Below are positions 34,577 to 47,490 of a stretch of DNA of 64,000 nucleotides, piece by piece (the first letter of the stretch is position 1; every line of letters starts with the position of its first letter). Under the pieces are notes generated by a model. The model was not told the origin of the DNA and did no database searches. It worked only from the letters and a program-made list of their open reading frames with translations. The position numbers and the translations under genes were made by a program. Source of the DNA: Natribaculum breve (GTDB taxonomy: Archaea; Halobacteriota; Halobacteria; Halobacteriales; Natrialbaceae); contig NZ_CP095390.1 in assembly GCF_023008585.1 (NCBI RefSeq), forward strand, positions 496,001 through 560,000, written 5' to 3'.

Positions 34577-35617
34577 ATGGAGACGTCCCATCGCGTTATC
34601 GTCGGCGACTCGAGAGCGTTCACCGAAGTCGACGACGACTCGGTCGAACTCGTCGTCACCTCCCCGCCGTATCCGATGATCGACCTCTGGGACGACCTCT
34701 TTATCGACCTCGATCCGACCGTCGGCGACGCCCTCGAGCGGGGCGACGGCCGAGAAGCGTTCGAGGCGATGCACGCCCAGCTCGATCGCGTCTGGGACGA
34801 GATCGGCCGCGTCCTCGTCGACGGCGGCATCGCCTGTATCAACGTCGGCGACGCGACGCGCACCCTCGACGGGAGCTTTCGCGTCTATCCCAATCACGCC
34901 CGGATCGTCGAGGCGTTCGAACGACGTGGATTCGACCCGCTGCCCGACGTTCTCTGGCGAAAACCGGCCAATAGCGCCGCGAAGTTCATGGGCAGCGGGA
35001 TGATCCCGCCCAACGCCTACGTCACGCTCGAGCACGAGTACGTGCTCATCTTCCGGAACGGCTCTTCGTCCCGGCGCTTCGAGTCCCGCGCCGACTGTCG
35101 CTACGAGGCGGCGTACTTCTGGGAGGAACGAAACCGCTGGTTCTCCGACGTCTGGACCGACGTTCGCGGCGAACTCCAGGCACTCGAGCGAGACGACCTC
35201 CGGGAACGATCCGCGGCGTACCCACTCGAGATCCCCTATCGACTCATCTGTATGTACTCGACGTACGGGGACACCGTTCTCGACCCCTTCTGGGGAACCG
35301 GGACGACGTCGCTCGCGGCGATGTGCGCTGGACGAAACTCCGTCGGCTGCGAGCTCGAAGCGGAGTTCGTCTCCGTCTTCGACGACCGCGTCTCGACGGT
35401 CGACGAGCTCTCCCGAGAGGTCGCCAGGACGCGACTGGCCGACCACCGGGCGTTCGTCGCCGAGCGACGCGCCGACGGCGACGGCTTCGAGTACCAGGCC
35501 GAGCACTACGACGTCCCAGTGGTGACCAAGATGGAACGCAACATTCGGCTGTACGCCGTCGACGCGGTCGAATCGCTCGAGGACGGCTACCGGGTCGAAC
35601 ACGCCGTATTCGAGTAG
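34577..35617 (+). CDS. Beta-class DNA methyltransferase (N4-cytosine type)
   Basis: 346 residues. Catalytic motif IV TSPPYP (28-33) precedes the SAM-binding DPFWGTGTTSLAAM in the C-terminal half, the beta-class order. TSPPY is typical of N4-cytosine methyltransferases. WRKPANSAAKFMGSG and LEHEYVLIFRNG resemble the orphan haloarchaeal enzyme I recall as Zim, which methylates CTAG; that identity is not proven here. No restriction gene is adjacent, consistent with a solitary methylase. Confidence 0.85.
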   Translation: METSHRVIVGDSRAFTEVDDDSVELVVTSPPYPMIDLWDDLFIDLDPTVGDALERGDGREAFEAMHAQLDRVWDEIGRVLVDGGIACINVGDATRTLDGSFRVYPNHARIVEAFERRGFDPLPDVLWRKPANSAAKFMGSGMIPPNAYVTLEHEYVLIFRNGSSSRRFESRADCRYEAAYFWEERNRWFSDVWTDVRGELQALERDDLRERSAAYPLEIPYRLICMYSTYGDTVLDPFWGTGTTSLAAMCAGRNSVGCELEAEFVSVFDDRVSTVDELSREVARTRLADHRAFVAERRADGDGFEYQAEHYDVPVVTKMERNIRLYAVDAVESLEDGYRVEHAVFE

Positions 35618-35770
35618 GCCGGCGTGTCCCTGCGGTCGTTTTCTCCGCCTCGTCCGTCGTCTTTCTCCAAGTCGTCGGACGAACCGACCGCCCGAGTACT
35701 GGGTGACCGTAGCAGACGCAAGCCCAACGACCACGCTGCTGTACGACGCAATACTTCTTGGTTTTATCTC

Positions 35771-36655
35771 ATGTGGGTGAAATCAAAAAAAGACGACAGT
35801 GGTGAACGTCTGGATCTCGGACTGCCCAGAGTCTACGTCTGGAGTTCGGCCACGACTCGCGTAGCGTCGTCGGAATCCGACGGACGGTTTGTGCCGGACG
35901 GCGGCGAAGTCGACGAGCGTTCGGACCGGAACGCCGAATCGGGCGGCGACGCGGAAGCGAGCGATTCGGAAGAAACGCCGGGAGAAGAGACGGGCGAGAA
36001 CGAAGCAGCGTCGGAGGAAGCCGAGGAAGTCGAAGGCGAGGAAACCGAAGAAGAGGGTGAAAAAGCCGAAGAGAGTGTAGAGACTGAAGAGGGTGAAGAA
36101 GCCGAAGAAGAGGCGGACGAAGCCGAGATCCTCCATCTCGACCTCGAGGGGCTGTTCCTGAACCTGCTCGGACTCGAGGTCGACCTGAACGAAGTCGTCC
36201 TCGACGTGTCGGCCCGTCAGGGATCGAACCGACTCCTCGGGAACCTGTTGTCGACCGTGTCGTCACTGTTCGACGGCACGTCCGGCTCTCTCCTCGGGGG
36301 ACTCATACTGCCGGACGTAAGTCGTGAAAGATTCTCGCCGTCCCGGGGTGGCGAGAATCTTCACACAGTTACGTCCGATAGTATCAGATCCGCTCTCGGC
36401 GGGCTGTTCAGATCGGACGACGAATCAGACCACGGCGGCATACTGTCCTCGGCTGCCGGAGGCGTACGAAGCGGCGTCAATCGCGCCGTCTCGAGTCTCC
36501 CGCTCGAGGAAGTGATCGCCCAGGTCGTACGTGCGCTGATCCGACAGCTTCTCGACCGGTCCGAGACCCAGGCCGGCGAGGACGTCGCCGAGCAGGCGAG
36601 CGACGGCCCCGGCCAGTCACAGCCAGAGTCACCCCAAGCGGAGGCGGAATCATGA
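35771..36655 (+). CDS. Acidic protein with LLGNLL-type domain; carries in-frame MITE
   Basis: 294 residues starting MWVKSKKDDSGERLDLGL. An acidic low-complexity region (about 45-125) is followed by LFLNLLGLEVDLNEVVLDVS and GSNRLLGNLLSTVSSLF, a pattern found in many proteins of unknown function. The 80-bp MITE at 36305-36384 is read through as about 26 codons. After it come IRSALGGLF and an amphipathic SLPLEEVIAQVVRALIRQLL helix. It is the first gene of a coupled operon; the stop overlaps the next ATG. Exported or surface location is not evident. Confidence 0.75.
   Translation: MWVKSKKDDSGERLDLGLPRVYVWSSATTRVASSESDGRFVPDGGEVDERSDRNAESGGDAEASDSEETPGEETGENEAASEEAEEVEGEETEEEGEKAEESVETEEGEEAEEEADEAEILHLDLEGLFLNLLGLEVDLNEVVLDVSARQGSNRLLGNLLSTVSSLFDGTSGSLLGGLILPDVSRERFSPSRGGENLHTVTSDSIRSALGGLFRSDDESDHGGILSSAAGGVRSGVNRAVSSLPLEEVIAQVVRALIRQLLDRSETQAGEDVAEQASDGPGQSQPESPQAEAES
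36305..36384. mobile_element. 80-bp MITE, copy 2 (inside an open reading frame)
   Basis: Exact reverse complement of copy 1 at 21737-21816. With TA target duplication the insertion adds 76 + 2 = 78 bp, 26 codons, and contains no stop in the host frame, where it encodes LPDVSRERFSPSRGGENLH and a few more residues. The identity of the two copies implies recent movement. Confidence 0.88.
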
Positions 36656-37101
36656 GCGGCGACTCCGTCGTTCAACAGATCGACTACGGAAAAATCGCCG
36701 AGAACATCGACATCGACGAGCTCCTCGAGGGGACCAAATGGGAAGGCGAGTTCGACGAGAGCGAGAACTTCGGGGCGGCGATCGGTGGGATCATCGGCGC
36801 GACCGTCGGCCAAAAAATCGGCGAGGCCGTCGGACAAACGGTCGGAGAGACGCTGGTGAAAGAACTGCTGGGCTCGGGAGAAGCCGAAGAAGGTGAAAAA
36901 GCGTCGGAAGAGACGGAGGGAGAAAAGGAGGAAGAAGCGTCGAAAGAGACGGAGGGAGAAGCGGAGGAAGAGCCAGAAGAAACCGAAGAAGCACGCTCCG
37001 TCGAAACTACGTCGGAGGAACAGGCGGCCTCGAACGGCGGCGAGACCGAAACGGAAAGCGACGGAGAACGGACGGAGTCCGAAGGCACAGATTCGGAGTG
37101 A
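36652..37101 (+). CDS. Glycine-zipper-like acidic protein
   Basis: 149 residues; its ATG overlaps the preceding stop. The N-terminal half has a Gly-spaced helix FGAAIGGIIGATVGQKIGEA continuing as VGQTVGETL, a glycine-zipper pattern that often packs in membranes or oligomers. The C-terminal half is a Glu/Ser-rich acidic tail. Function unknown. The next small gene starts three bases after the stop. Confidence 0.75.
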   Translation: MSGDSVVQQIDYGKIAENIDIDELLEGTKWEGEFDESENFGAAIGGIIGATVGQKIGEAVGQTVGETLVKELLGSGEAEEGEKASEETEGEKEEEASKETEGEAEEEPEETEEARSVETTSEEQAASNGGETETESDGERTESEGTDSE

Positions 37102-37104
37102 TAC

Positions 37105-37222
37105 GATGAACAGCACATTAGCTCCGAGCGAGACGGCGACCTCGGCCGAACGTCTGACACGACTCGGCGCTGATCGACCGGCGTGGATCGCCGTCTCCTC
37201 ATCGACGAGGTGTCTCGCGTGA
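37105..37222 (+). CDS. Possible 38-residue coupled small protein
   Basis: MNSTLAPSETATSAERLTRL begins three bases after the previous stop, and its TGA overlaps the GTG start of the next gene (GTGA at 37219-37222). The tight spacing on both sides supports translation. No family is recognised and the reading is short, so this is tentative. Confidence 0.45.
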
Positions 37223-37884
37223 GCGACGATACCAGTTTGGTCAGCGCCGTCACCGAGGAAGTGACCGATCAGATCGCCGCCGACGGCCTGCTCGGGGACG
37301 GCAATCTCGAGGAGCAACTCGATACGAAGTCCATCGGCGCATCCCTGGGCCGTGAGTTCGGTGCCCAGATCGGCCGCAAACTGGGCAAAGCGGTCGGCAG
37401 GGAGGTACACGCGGCGATCTCCGACGGGTTGGAGCAGGGCCGCGACCTGGGCGAACTCGTCGCCGACGTCGAATCGGCGGCGGTGCACGGTGTTCGGAAC
37501 GCCCTCGACGAACTCGACGGCAGCGACTCGCTCGCGTCTCTCGTTCGGGGGATCGTCGAAGAGAACGCCGGCGATCAGCTGACCGACGCGGCAACGAACG
37601 CACTCACTGGAGACTGCGAGCGGGCCGACGACGAAGCCGATGGCGAAGAGAGCGAAGGCGACGAAAGTGAAGACGAAGCAGTAGCCGAGAGCGAACCGAC
37701 AGCCGACTCGTCGAATCACGCCGAATCGGACGATCTCGACGACCTCCGACGCGACACGCTCGAGGACTTCCTCGAGGTAATGTCCGACGAACATCTCCAG
37801 TCGGTCGCCCGTGACGTAGGAGTCGACGCGGATCTCAGCCGCGAGGAGATGACCGACCAGATCGTCGCGGAAGTTGCGGGGTAA
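37219..37884 (+). CDS. Glycine-zipper-like acidic protein, second copy type
   Basis: About 221 residues from GTG at 37219, chosen because it overlaps the preceding small ORF stop; GTG at 37183 is the alternative. SIGASLGREFGAQIGRKLGK followed by AVGREV repeats the Gly-every-four pattern seen in the gene at 36652, pointing to relatedness. A helical acidic region follows and ends in a SAP-like helix pair (LEDFLEVMSDEHLQSVARDV, LSREEMTDQIVAEV). Function unknown. Confidence 0.72.
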   Translation: MSDDTSLVSAVTEEVTDQIAADGLLGDGNLEEQLDTKSIGASLGREFGAQIGRKLGKAVGREVHAAISDGLEQGRDLGELVADVESAAVHGVRNALDELDGSDSLASLVRGIVEENAGDQLTDAATNALTGDCERADDEADGEESEGDESEDEAVAESEPTADSSNHAESDDLDDLRRDTLEDFLEVMSDEHLQSVARDVGVDADLSREEMTDQIVAEVAG

Positions 37885-37908
37885 TCCGAAGCTACAGCCA
37901 CAGTAGCC

Positions 37909-38586
37909 ATGACCGAGACCGATCACCTGCGAGAACGCGTGACCGACCTGTTGAACGAGGCCGAATCGGGCGTCGATTCGCCCCTCTCGTACGAAGACGC
38001 AAGCGAAGACGAACTCGTCGGCGCGTCAGCGGACGAAGACGGCCACGGACTGCTCGAGGCCGCCAACGACGCCGCCGACCTGCTCGAGACGGCGGACTCT
38101 CGGGCGTTACTCGAGGCGCTCGATCTCGCCGAGTTGCCCGACGGGAGTCGTCCGGAGACGATTCTCGAGGCGATCGCCCACGGCGAGCGAGCGCGCGTCG
38201 AAGACCTCCACGTGCTAGTGACACTCGCCAAACTCTCGGACGGTAGCGATCGCGACCTCCGCGAGTCACTCGAGGACCTCCGGGTCGCAGTCGCCGATCG
38301 GACTGGAGAGCGTGGAGACACTCGAGGATCAGACCTGCAGTCGGCGATGCGTTCTGCACTCGGTGATTTCGGTGACGACGTTCGGGATTTGCGCGACCGA
38401 CTCGAAAGGACGGCTGGTGGTGACGGTGACGTGGATACGACTACAGACGACGTTAGTAGCGACGAGAGGGACTATGCCGCTGTCGGCTCGCGGCGAAACT
38501 CGACGATGTATTCGACGATGGCGCTACCGCCGTCCGAACGACCGGATATGGGACGATCGACGCGACATTCCACGACGCCAAAGTGA
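37909..38586 (+). CDS. Acidic helical protein closing the operon
   Basis: 225 residues. The helical body LLEAANDAADLLETADSRAL, AIAHGERARVEDLHVLVTLA has no membrane segment; the C terminus is less ordered and rich in Ser, Thr and Arg, unlike the other members. The start is 24 bp after the previous gene. The end lies just before the first rRNA promoter. Family unknown. Confidence 0.7.
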   Translation: MTETDHLRERVTDLLNEAESGVDSPLSYEDASEDELVGASADEDGHGLLEAANDAADLLETADSRALLEALDLAELPDGSRPETILEAIAHGERARVEDLHVLVTLAKLSDGSDRDLRESLEDLRVAVADRTGERGDTRGSDLQSAMRSALGDFGDDVRDLRDRLERTAGGDGDVDTTTDDVSSDERDYAAVGSRRNSTMYSTMALPPSERPDMGRSTRHSTTPK

Positions 38587-38603
38587 ATCAATCCCACGAC
38601 GGG

Positions 38604-38660
38604 ACCGATCCGACGGCCTTATACATACCCGACCGTTGAGATAGGGATGCAAACGCGCCA
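38604..38660 (+). promoter_or_regulatory. rRNA promoter P1
   Basis: CCGATCCGACGGCCTTATAC followed by ATACCC; TATA box about 38619-38626 with a conserved downstream GATGCAAACG at the presumed start. It matches the tandem-promoter motif of haloarchaeal rRNA operons. Confidence 0.8.
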
Positions 38661-38750
38661 CCGGGCGACGTCCGGTGGTGCTCCGATCTGGGGCCTGTCG
38701 GTATTGGGGCCGTTCGGATCCGGACATAATCTGGTCGACAAAACCGATTA

Positions 38751-38806
38751 GATCCGATCCGACGGCCTTATATACACCTGGCCGCTCAGATTGGAACGCA
38801 AATACC
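38751..38806 (+). promoter_or_regulatory. rRNA promoter P2
   Basis: GATCCGATCCGACGGCCTTA then TATACACC; TATA box about 38768-38775, start-site motif GAACGCAAAT. The upstream core is nearly identical to P1. Confidence 0.82.
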
Positions 38807-38832
38807 TCGCCGGATGCGGTTTTCGGCGAGGG

Positions 38833-38888
38833 ATCGATCCGATGCCCTTAAGTGTACGAGGGCACTCGGATGAAAACGCAACGAACGC
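38833..38888 (+). promoter_or_regulatory. rRNA promoter P3
   Basis: ATCGATCCGATGCCCTTAAG with the TATA-like element around 38847-38854 and GAAAACGCAACGAACGCG downstream. Same architecture as P1 and P2 with a variant TATA box. Confidence 0.78.
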
Positions 38889-38933
38889 GTGATCGACGGG
38901 GCGTTCAACTCGCTCCGTCATCTTGGACGTCCG

Positions 38934-38985
38934 CTTCGAAGGGGTTAAGTACCTCTCGGGGCTTACGAATACGTCCGAAGGAAAT
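38934..38985 (+). promoter_or_regulatory. rRNA promoter P4
   Basis: TTCGAAGGGGTTAAGTACC with TATA-like TTAAGTAC at 38945-38952, then CTTACGAATACGTCCGAAG. It diverges more from P1-P3 but keeps the TTCGA...TTAAG layout known for proximal haloarchaeal rRNA promoters. Confidence 0.7.
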
Positions 38986-39153
38986 GAGGATCTCACCCCT
39001 GCGGTCCGCCGTACAGATGGGATCTGATGTTAGCCTCGACAGTTCGGTGACGCCCGATCGGTCATCCGATTTGGAGTCGCCGAACGTGGACCCATAGTGT
39101 GAGTGTGTACCTACATTCACCGCCAAACCTCCCTGGCTCTGCCAGGGAATAGC

Positions 39154-40625
<1,472 letters not shown>

Positions 40626-40766
40626 CAGACCGGGACCACCCCGACGTGGGTGGCCCACCAGCGGTCCGCGTTCGGTCGCCACTCCAGCGAGTGGCCGACC
40701 GGGCACCTTTGAACTGTCGAGGCTAACACATGCTCCTCGTCGAGCCGATCTCGGCCCGACGAGGGT

Positions 40767-40838
40767 GGGCCCATAGCTCAGTGGTAGAGTGCCTCCTTTG
40801 CAAGGAGGATGCCCAGGGTTCGAATCCCTGTGGGTCCA
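40767..40838 (+). tRNA. tRNA-Ala (TGC) in the rRNA spacer
   Basis: Acceptor GGGCCCA/TGGGTCC, anticodon stem CCTCC/GGAGG with loop TTTGCAA, T arm CAGGG TTCGAAT CCCTG, discriminator A. Located between 16S and 23S as in most haloarchaea. Confidence 0.97.
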
Positions 40839-40982
40839 TCACTGGGTGACGATCGGGAACCGTGCCCCTTAAGTGGGGGACGGCGCAACGATCTGATCCC
40901 AACTGAAACCGATGCACCAGCCCGTGTAAACGTGGCTGGGAAGGGTTGATGCACGCCAGCCGTCTACTGGTGGTGCAAATGA

Positions 40983-41031
40983 GACCGTGTGTACGTGTAG
41001 TCCAGGCGTCCACTGGACCCGTTCCCGGGTC
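40983..41031 (+). other. 23S processing stem, 5' strand
   Basis: These 49 bases pair with 43981-44029 on the other side of 23S (GACCGTGTGT, GTGTAGTCCAG and TGGACCCGTT arms), leaving a bulge-helix-bulge in the middle that the splicing endonuclease cuts to release pre-23S rRNA. Confidence 0.8.
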
Positions 41032-41048
41032 ACTATGATCCGACGAAC

Positions 41049-43967
<2,919 letters not shown>

Positions 43968-43980
43968 GCATGGATCACAG

Positions 43981-44029
43981 GACCCGCGAACGGGTCCAGG
44001 CGCTAACTGGACTACACGAACACACGGTC
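43981..44029 (+). other. 23S processing stem, 3' strand
   Basis: Pairs with 40983-41031. The core GGTCCAGGCGCTAACTGGAC contributes the second half of the bulge-helix-bulge. Confidence 0.8.
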
Positions 44030-44077
44030 AGACCACCGATCCTGGTGTTGACGACGGTTCGATTCCGTCGATCGGCG

Positions 44078-44200
44078 TTACGGCGGCCACAGCGGCGAGG
44101 TACCTCCCGTACCCATCCCGAACACGGAAGATAAGCTCGCCTGCGTATCGGCCAGTACTGGAGTGGGCGACCCTCTGGGAACTCCGATTCGCCGCCGACC
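44078..44200 (+). rRNA. 5S ribosomal RNA
   Basis: TTACGGCGGCCACAGCGGCG start, loop CCCGTACCCATCCCGAACAC, and a 3' end CGCCGCCGACC complementary to the 5' end. About 120 bases. No tRNA-Cys follows, unlike in many haloarchaeal rRNA operons. Confidence 0.95.
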
Positions 44201-44250
44201 ATTCATACTGACTGCGACCAGCGGTCGCTGGTCGTGGTCGTCATCACTAA

Positions 44251-44290
44251 CCCCACACAGTGGCGACGCTGTGTGGGGATTTCTGTATTT
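44251..44290 (+). terminator. rRNA operon terminator hairpin
   Basis: CCCCACACAG (44251-44260), 8-base loop, CTGTGTGGGG (44269-44278), followed by ATTTCTGTATTT. Another perfect hairpin GACCAGCG-GT-CGCTGGTC lies just before (44217-44234). Confidence 0.75.
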
Positions 44291-44955
44291 ATCGATGTTC
44301 GTCGCATTATAGAGCGACGCATCCAGTTCGACGGTTGACAATCGTGCCCCCTCACGATGAGCAGTTCCATCGACCCCGACCTGTACCGGTCATCGAGTAG
44401 AGTGAACGGCGCGTCGTCTGTCCTCGTTCGCCTACAGCGGTCCCTCGAGTGATCCGGGAAGACGTTGTGGCAAGAAACAACCACACTTTCCAAACCGAAA
44501 TCAACTGTTTTCTGGTTCGTGGATCTGGTAAGACGTGATCTCCTCCCTTGTCTCGCCGACGTGACTGTGGCGGTCGCACCAGCGCAAATGCTCTCCGAGC
44601 GAGTTTCCCTCGAGTGTCTCCCTCGAGTGTCGACGTCGGTCTGGTTGCTGCTCTCGAAACAGGGCTCCTCGAGTCGGTGTTGCACGGATGAGTCGATAGT
44701 GCTGGCTCGAGAGCTGCCTGCCGTCGCGTACATCTGGACGATTGTCCAGTGTTCTTCGCGCTCGATTCTGACCCTCTCACTCGAGAGCCTGGTATTCCGT
44801 TTCATGTTTGTCGAATCCGAGACGGAAGCGCGGGGCGAGCGCGCGAGTGGCGTCGAGTCCTGATGGCGAACGGCGAGACGTCGCTGTCGATCTCGAGACG
44901 GCCGCTCTGGGCGGCGTTTTCGACGCCCACCACCATGGTCGCCGGTCGTCCGCTC
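44291..44955. other. Region without a supported gene
   Basis: Several open frames exist on both strands, including one of 200 codons on the minus strand that runs into the terminator hairpin. Their products are Arg/Ser/Thr-rich, lack the acidic haloarchaeal bias and show no motif. I see no tRNA or structured RNA signature either. Confidence 0.5.
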
Positions 44956-46191
44956 TCACGTCCGTTCGGGAACGAGCATCGTCTGGACGAAGCGCCGGGG
45001 TTGCGGGACGGCCGCGACGCCCGTCGCGACCAGTGCGATCCCGCTGGCACCGAGAAGCAGCGTCTCGTATCCGTACCCGCCCGAGATCGCCAGTCCCGTG
45101 AACACGAACGGACCGGCGGTTCGTCCGAGGAACGTCGTGCTGTTCCGGAGGCTCATCGCACCGGCGAGTTGCTCGGCGGGGATCAGGTCACTCACTGCGG
45201 CGTCGACTGCCGGCATCAACAATCCCACCCCGACGCCGACGATCGTCACCGCGGCGACGACGGAGAGCAGTCCAGACGAGAACCAGATCGCGGCGAATCC
45301 GACTGCATAACACGCGAATCCGCCTGCGATCAGTCGCTCGTTTGAGGTGACGCGGGCCAGTTTCCCGTTCGCTGCGGCAACGATCGTCGACGCGGTCTCC
45401 GACGCAAGGATCACCAGCCCAATCACGACGGGTGTCAGAGCCGCTGCGAGCAGGAACGGAAGGGCAGTAAAGAGCACGCCGAACAGCAGAAATTCCGTCA
45501 GGAACGCGACGCCGAACAGCGCCAGCGTTGGGGCGGTCGTGATCGTTCGGGTGGCAGCCGTGAGGTGCGTCGTGTCGCGGCTGGTACGGTCGTGCTGGGG
45601 CTCCTCGAGTGTCGCCAGGGCGAACAGCGCGACGGGAATCGCCGCGAGGTAGGTGAGAAACGGCGCGTTCCACGCGACGGTCGCGAGCGCGCCGACGACG
45701 ACGGGAAACAGCGCCGCGGTGGCGGAGAGGACGGCGACGTTGACGCCGAGTACCGCGTTGCGCTGGACGCCGTCGAACTCGTCGCCGACGAGCGTCACCG
45801 TCGTGATAAAGATCGCCGCGGCAGCGCCGCCTTGCACGAGGCGGAGTGCGAGCAGCGTCTCGAAGGTCGGTGCGACGGCCATTCCGCCGCCGATCACCCC
45901 GAACGCGAGCAGTCCGCCCACGAGTATCCGCTTGCGGCCGAGGCGGTCGACGAGGATGCCGATGAACGGAGAGAGGACGATTCCGACGAGGAAGTAGGAA
46001 CTCACCAGGAGACTCGCCCGTGCGTCGGTGATCCCGAAGACGTCGCGGAACGCAGGGAGTGTGGGGCTGATAAGCGGCACGCCAAGCGGTGCGAGCGCCG
46101 TACTCGCCAGCACGACCTGCACGGTTCGCGAGTCCCACGGCACCCTCGCGTCTGACTCGGTCGCTCGATCGGAGTTCGTCTTTGCGTCCAT
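44956..46191 (-). CDS. MFS transporter (12 TM)
   Basis: 411 residues. Major facilitator: motif A between helices 2 and 3 reads GILVDRLGRKRILVGGLLA, helix 1 ALAPLGVPLISPTLPAFRDV, and a repeat of the pattern in the second half. It is probably a drug/metabolite:proton antiporter; the substrate is not readable. It is divergent from a regulator at 46298, with a palindrome between them. Confidence 0.9.
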   Translation of the reverse strand: MDAKTNSDRATESDARVPWDSRTVQVVLASTALAPLGVPLISPTLPAFRDVFGITDARASLLVSSYFLVGIVLSPFIGILVDRLGRKRILVGGLLAFGVIGGGMAVAPTFETLLALRLVQGGAAAAIFITTVTLVGDEFDGVQRNAVLGVNVAVLSATAALFPVVVGALATVAWNAPFLTYLAAIPVALFALATLEEPQHDRTSRDTTHLTAATRTITTAPTLALFGVAFLTEFLLFGVLFTALPFLLAAALTPVVIGLVILASETASTIVAAANGKLARVTSNERLIAGGFACYAVGFAAIWFSSGLLSVVAAVTIVGVGVGLLMPAVDAAVSDLIPAEQLAGAMSLRNSTTFLGRTAGPFVFTGLAISGGYGYETLLLGASGIALVATGVAAVPQPRRFVQTMLVPERT

Positions 46192-46255
46192 ACTCGTCCG
46201 GAGGTCGGCCCGGACCGTATAGTCATTCTCTGACTTTGATAGCTTTGCTGGAGTC

Positions 46256-46276
46256 GTGTCTCATCCCTTGAGACAC
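46256..46276. promoter_or_regulatory. Palindrome between divergent MFS and regulator genes
   Basis: GTGTCTCA (46256-46263), spacer TCCCT, TGAGACAC (46269-46276). A perfect 8-bp inverted repeat 64 bp from the MFS start and 21 bp from the regulator start; a candidate operator shared by both. Confidence 0.55.
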
Positions 46277-46297
46277 AGCTAAGCGGCTGAGACGCGA

Positions 46298-47200
46298 ATG
46301 TCCCGCCAGTCACGTGATGACCAGACGATTCAGATGACAAATTCAGTGCTCGACGAAATACTGGAAACGACGCTCGAGATCGAGGACAACTCGGTCTCGG
46401 CACACGAGCTCACCTCGCGGATGGAAACCGACGACCTCGTCGACGTCGTTCGCCACCGCGAGGTGCTCGAGGCGCTGTTCGAGACGCCGCTCGATCGACG
46501 CGACCTCGAGGCACGGCTGGAGATCTCCCGCGCGACGAGCCACCGATTCACTCGTTGGCTCGCAGACCGCGATTTGGCAGAGCGCGTCGACGGCCGGTTC
46601 ACGCTGACGGGGAAGGGACAGGCGTACGCCGACGCTGTCTTGCACCTCGAGCGGGATCTCCGCGCGGCGACGGCGCTGGCACCGTTGCTCGAGTCGATCT
46701 GTGCGACCCATCGAGAGTTCGTCATCGCGCCGTTCGCCGACGGGACGGTGACGACGGCGACGCCGGAGGATCCGTACGCGCCGGTCTCTCGATTCGTCGA
46801 ACTGCTGGGCGAGAGCGAGACGCTTCGCGGGTTCAACGCGACGCACGTGATTTCGCCGACGCTCGAGGGCGCGTACGGTCACCTCTTCGACGACGTCGAA
46901 GTGGAACTCATCTACCTGCCGGACGTCGTCGAGAGTTGGCTCGAGACGCACCCGGATCGGCTCCGCGAAGCCGTCGACGCGGGGCATCTGACGCTGCGAA
47001 CGCGCGAACGGCTGCCGTACGGCCTCGCCCTCTTCGACGACTGCGTCGGGGTCGCGGGCTACGACGAGGAGACGGGCGCGATGCGCGTCTTCGTCGACTC
47101 CGATTCGGCGATCGCTCGCGGCTGGGCCGAACGCGTCTTCGAGACCTACCGGAGTCGTTCGGACCCCATCCGGTCGCTGGACGACGTCGCGATCGACTGA
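46298..47200 (+). CDS. Two-domain winged-helix regulator (FilR1-like)
   Basis: 300 residues (or 288 from ATG 46334). Winged helix: LEALFETPLDRRDLEARLEI, SRATSHRFTRWLADRDLAER. The C-terminal sensor part has NATHVISPTLEGAYGHLFDD and RLPYGLALFDDCVGVAGYDE, the pattern of the haloarchaeal HTH proteins with a FilR1/MutR-like middle domain. It probably controls the divergent MFS gene. The N-terminal start is uncertain. Confidence 0.85.
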   Translation: MSRQSRDDQTIQMTNSVLDEILETTLEIEDNSVSAHELTSRMETDDLVDVVRHREVLEALFETPLDRRDLEARLEISRATSHRFTRWLADRDLAERVDGRFTLTGKGQAYADAVLHLERDLRAATALAPLLESICATHREFVIAPFADGTVTTATPEDPYAPVSRFVELLGESETLRGFNATHVISPTLEGAYGHLFDDVEVELIYLPDVVESWLETHPDRLREAVDAGHLTLRTRERLPYGLALFDDCVGVAGYDEETGAMRVFVDSDSAIARGWAERVFETYRSRSDPIRSLDDVAID

Positions 47201-47490
47201 GCGTCGAATCTTCGACCCGAACGCGGTCCTGGTGCATTTTGCGGGTCTCCCGGTCGGTGAGATTCCGCTCACCGGTTATCAGGTCGCTCTTTTGTTACTA
47301 GAAGTATAGATGGTGAATTATAGTGCGTCTCTCGTCCTCCCTCCGACCGGGACGACGACACTCTCCCTCGATGCTTCGGGTGTGGCTCGGGTTGCGTCGT
47401 CGTGCGCGGCCTCGCGGTTCGGTGTCGGGGAGTACCGCTTTCTGTGGATCGACTACCGCTCTCACGTAAATCCCTCGTAGCGGGGCCGTT

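Noticed and set aside
44201..44290. Search for tRNA-Cys after 5S rRNA, as in many haloarchaea
   Set aside because: No cloverleaf is present; two simple hairpins occupy the position.
44203..44805. 200-codon minus-strand frame downstream of 5S rRNA
   Set aside because: It overlaps the terminator hairpin, its product is basic and Ser/Thr/Arg-rich, and there is no motif or promoter in its favour.
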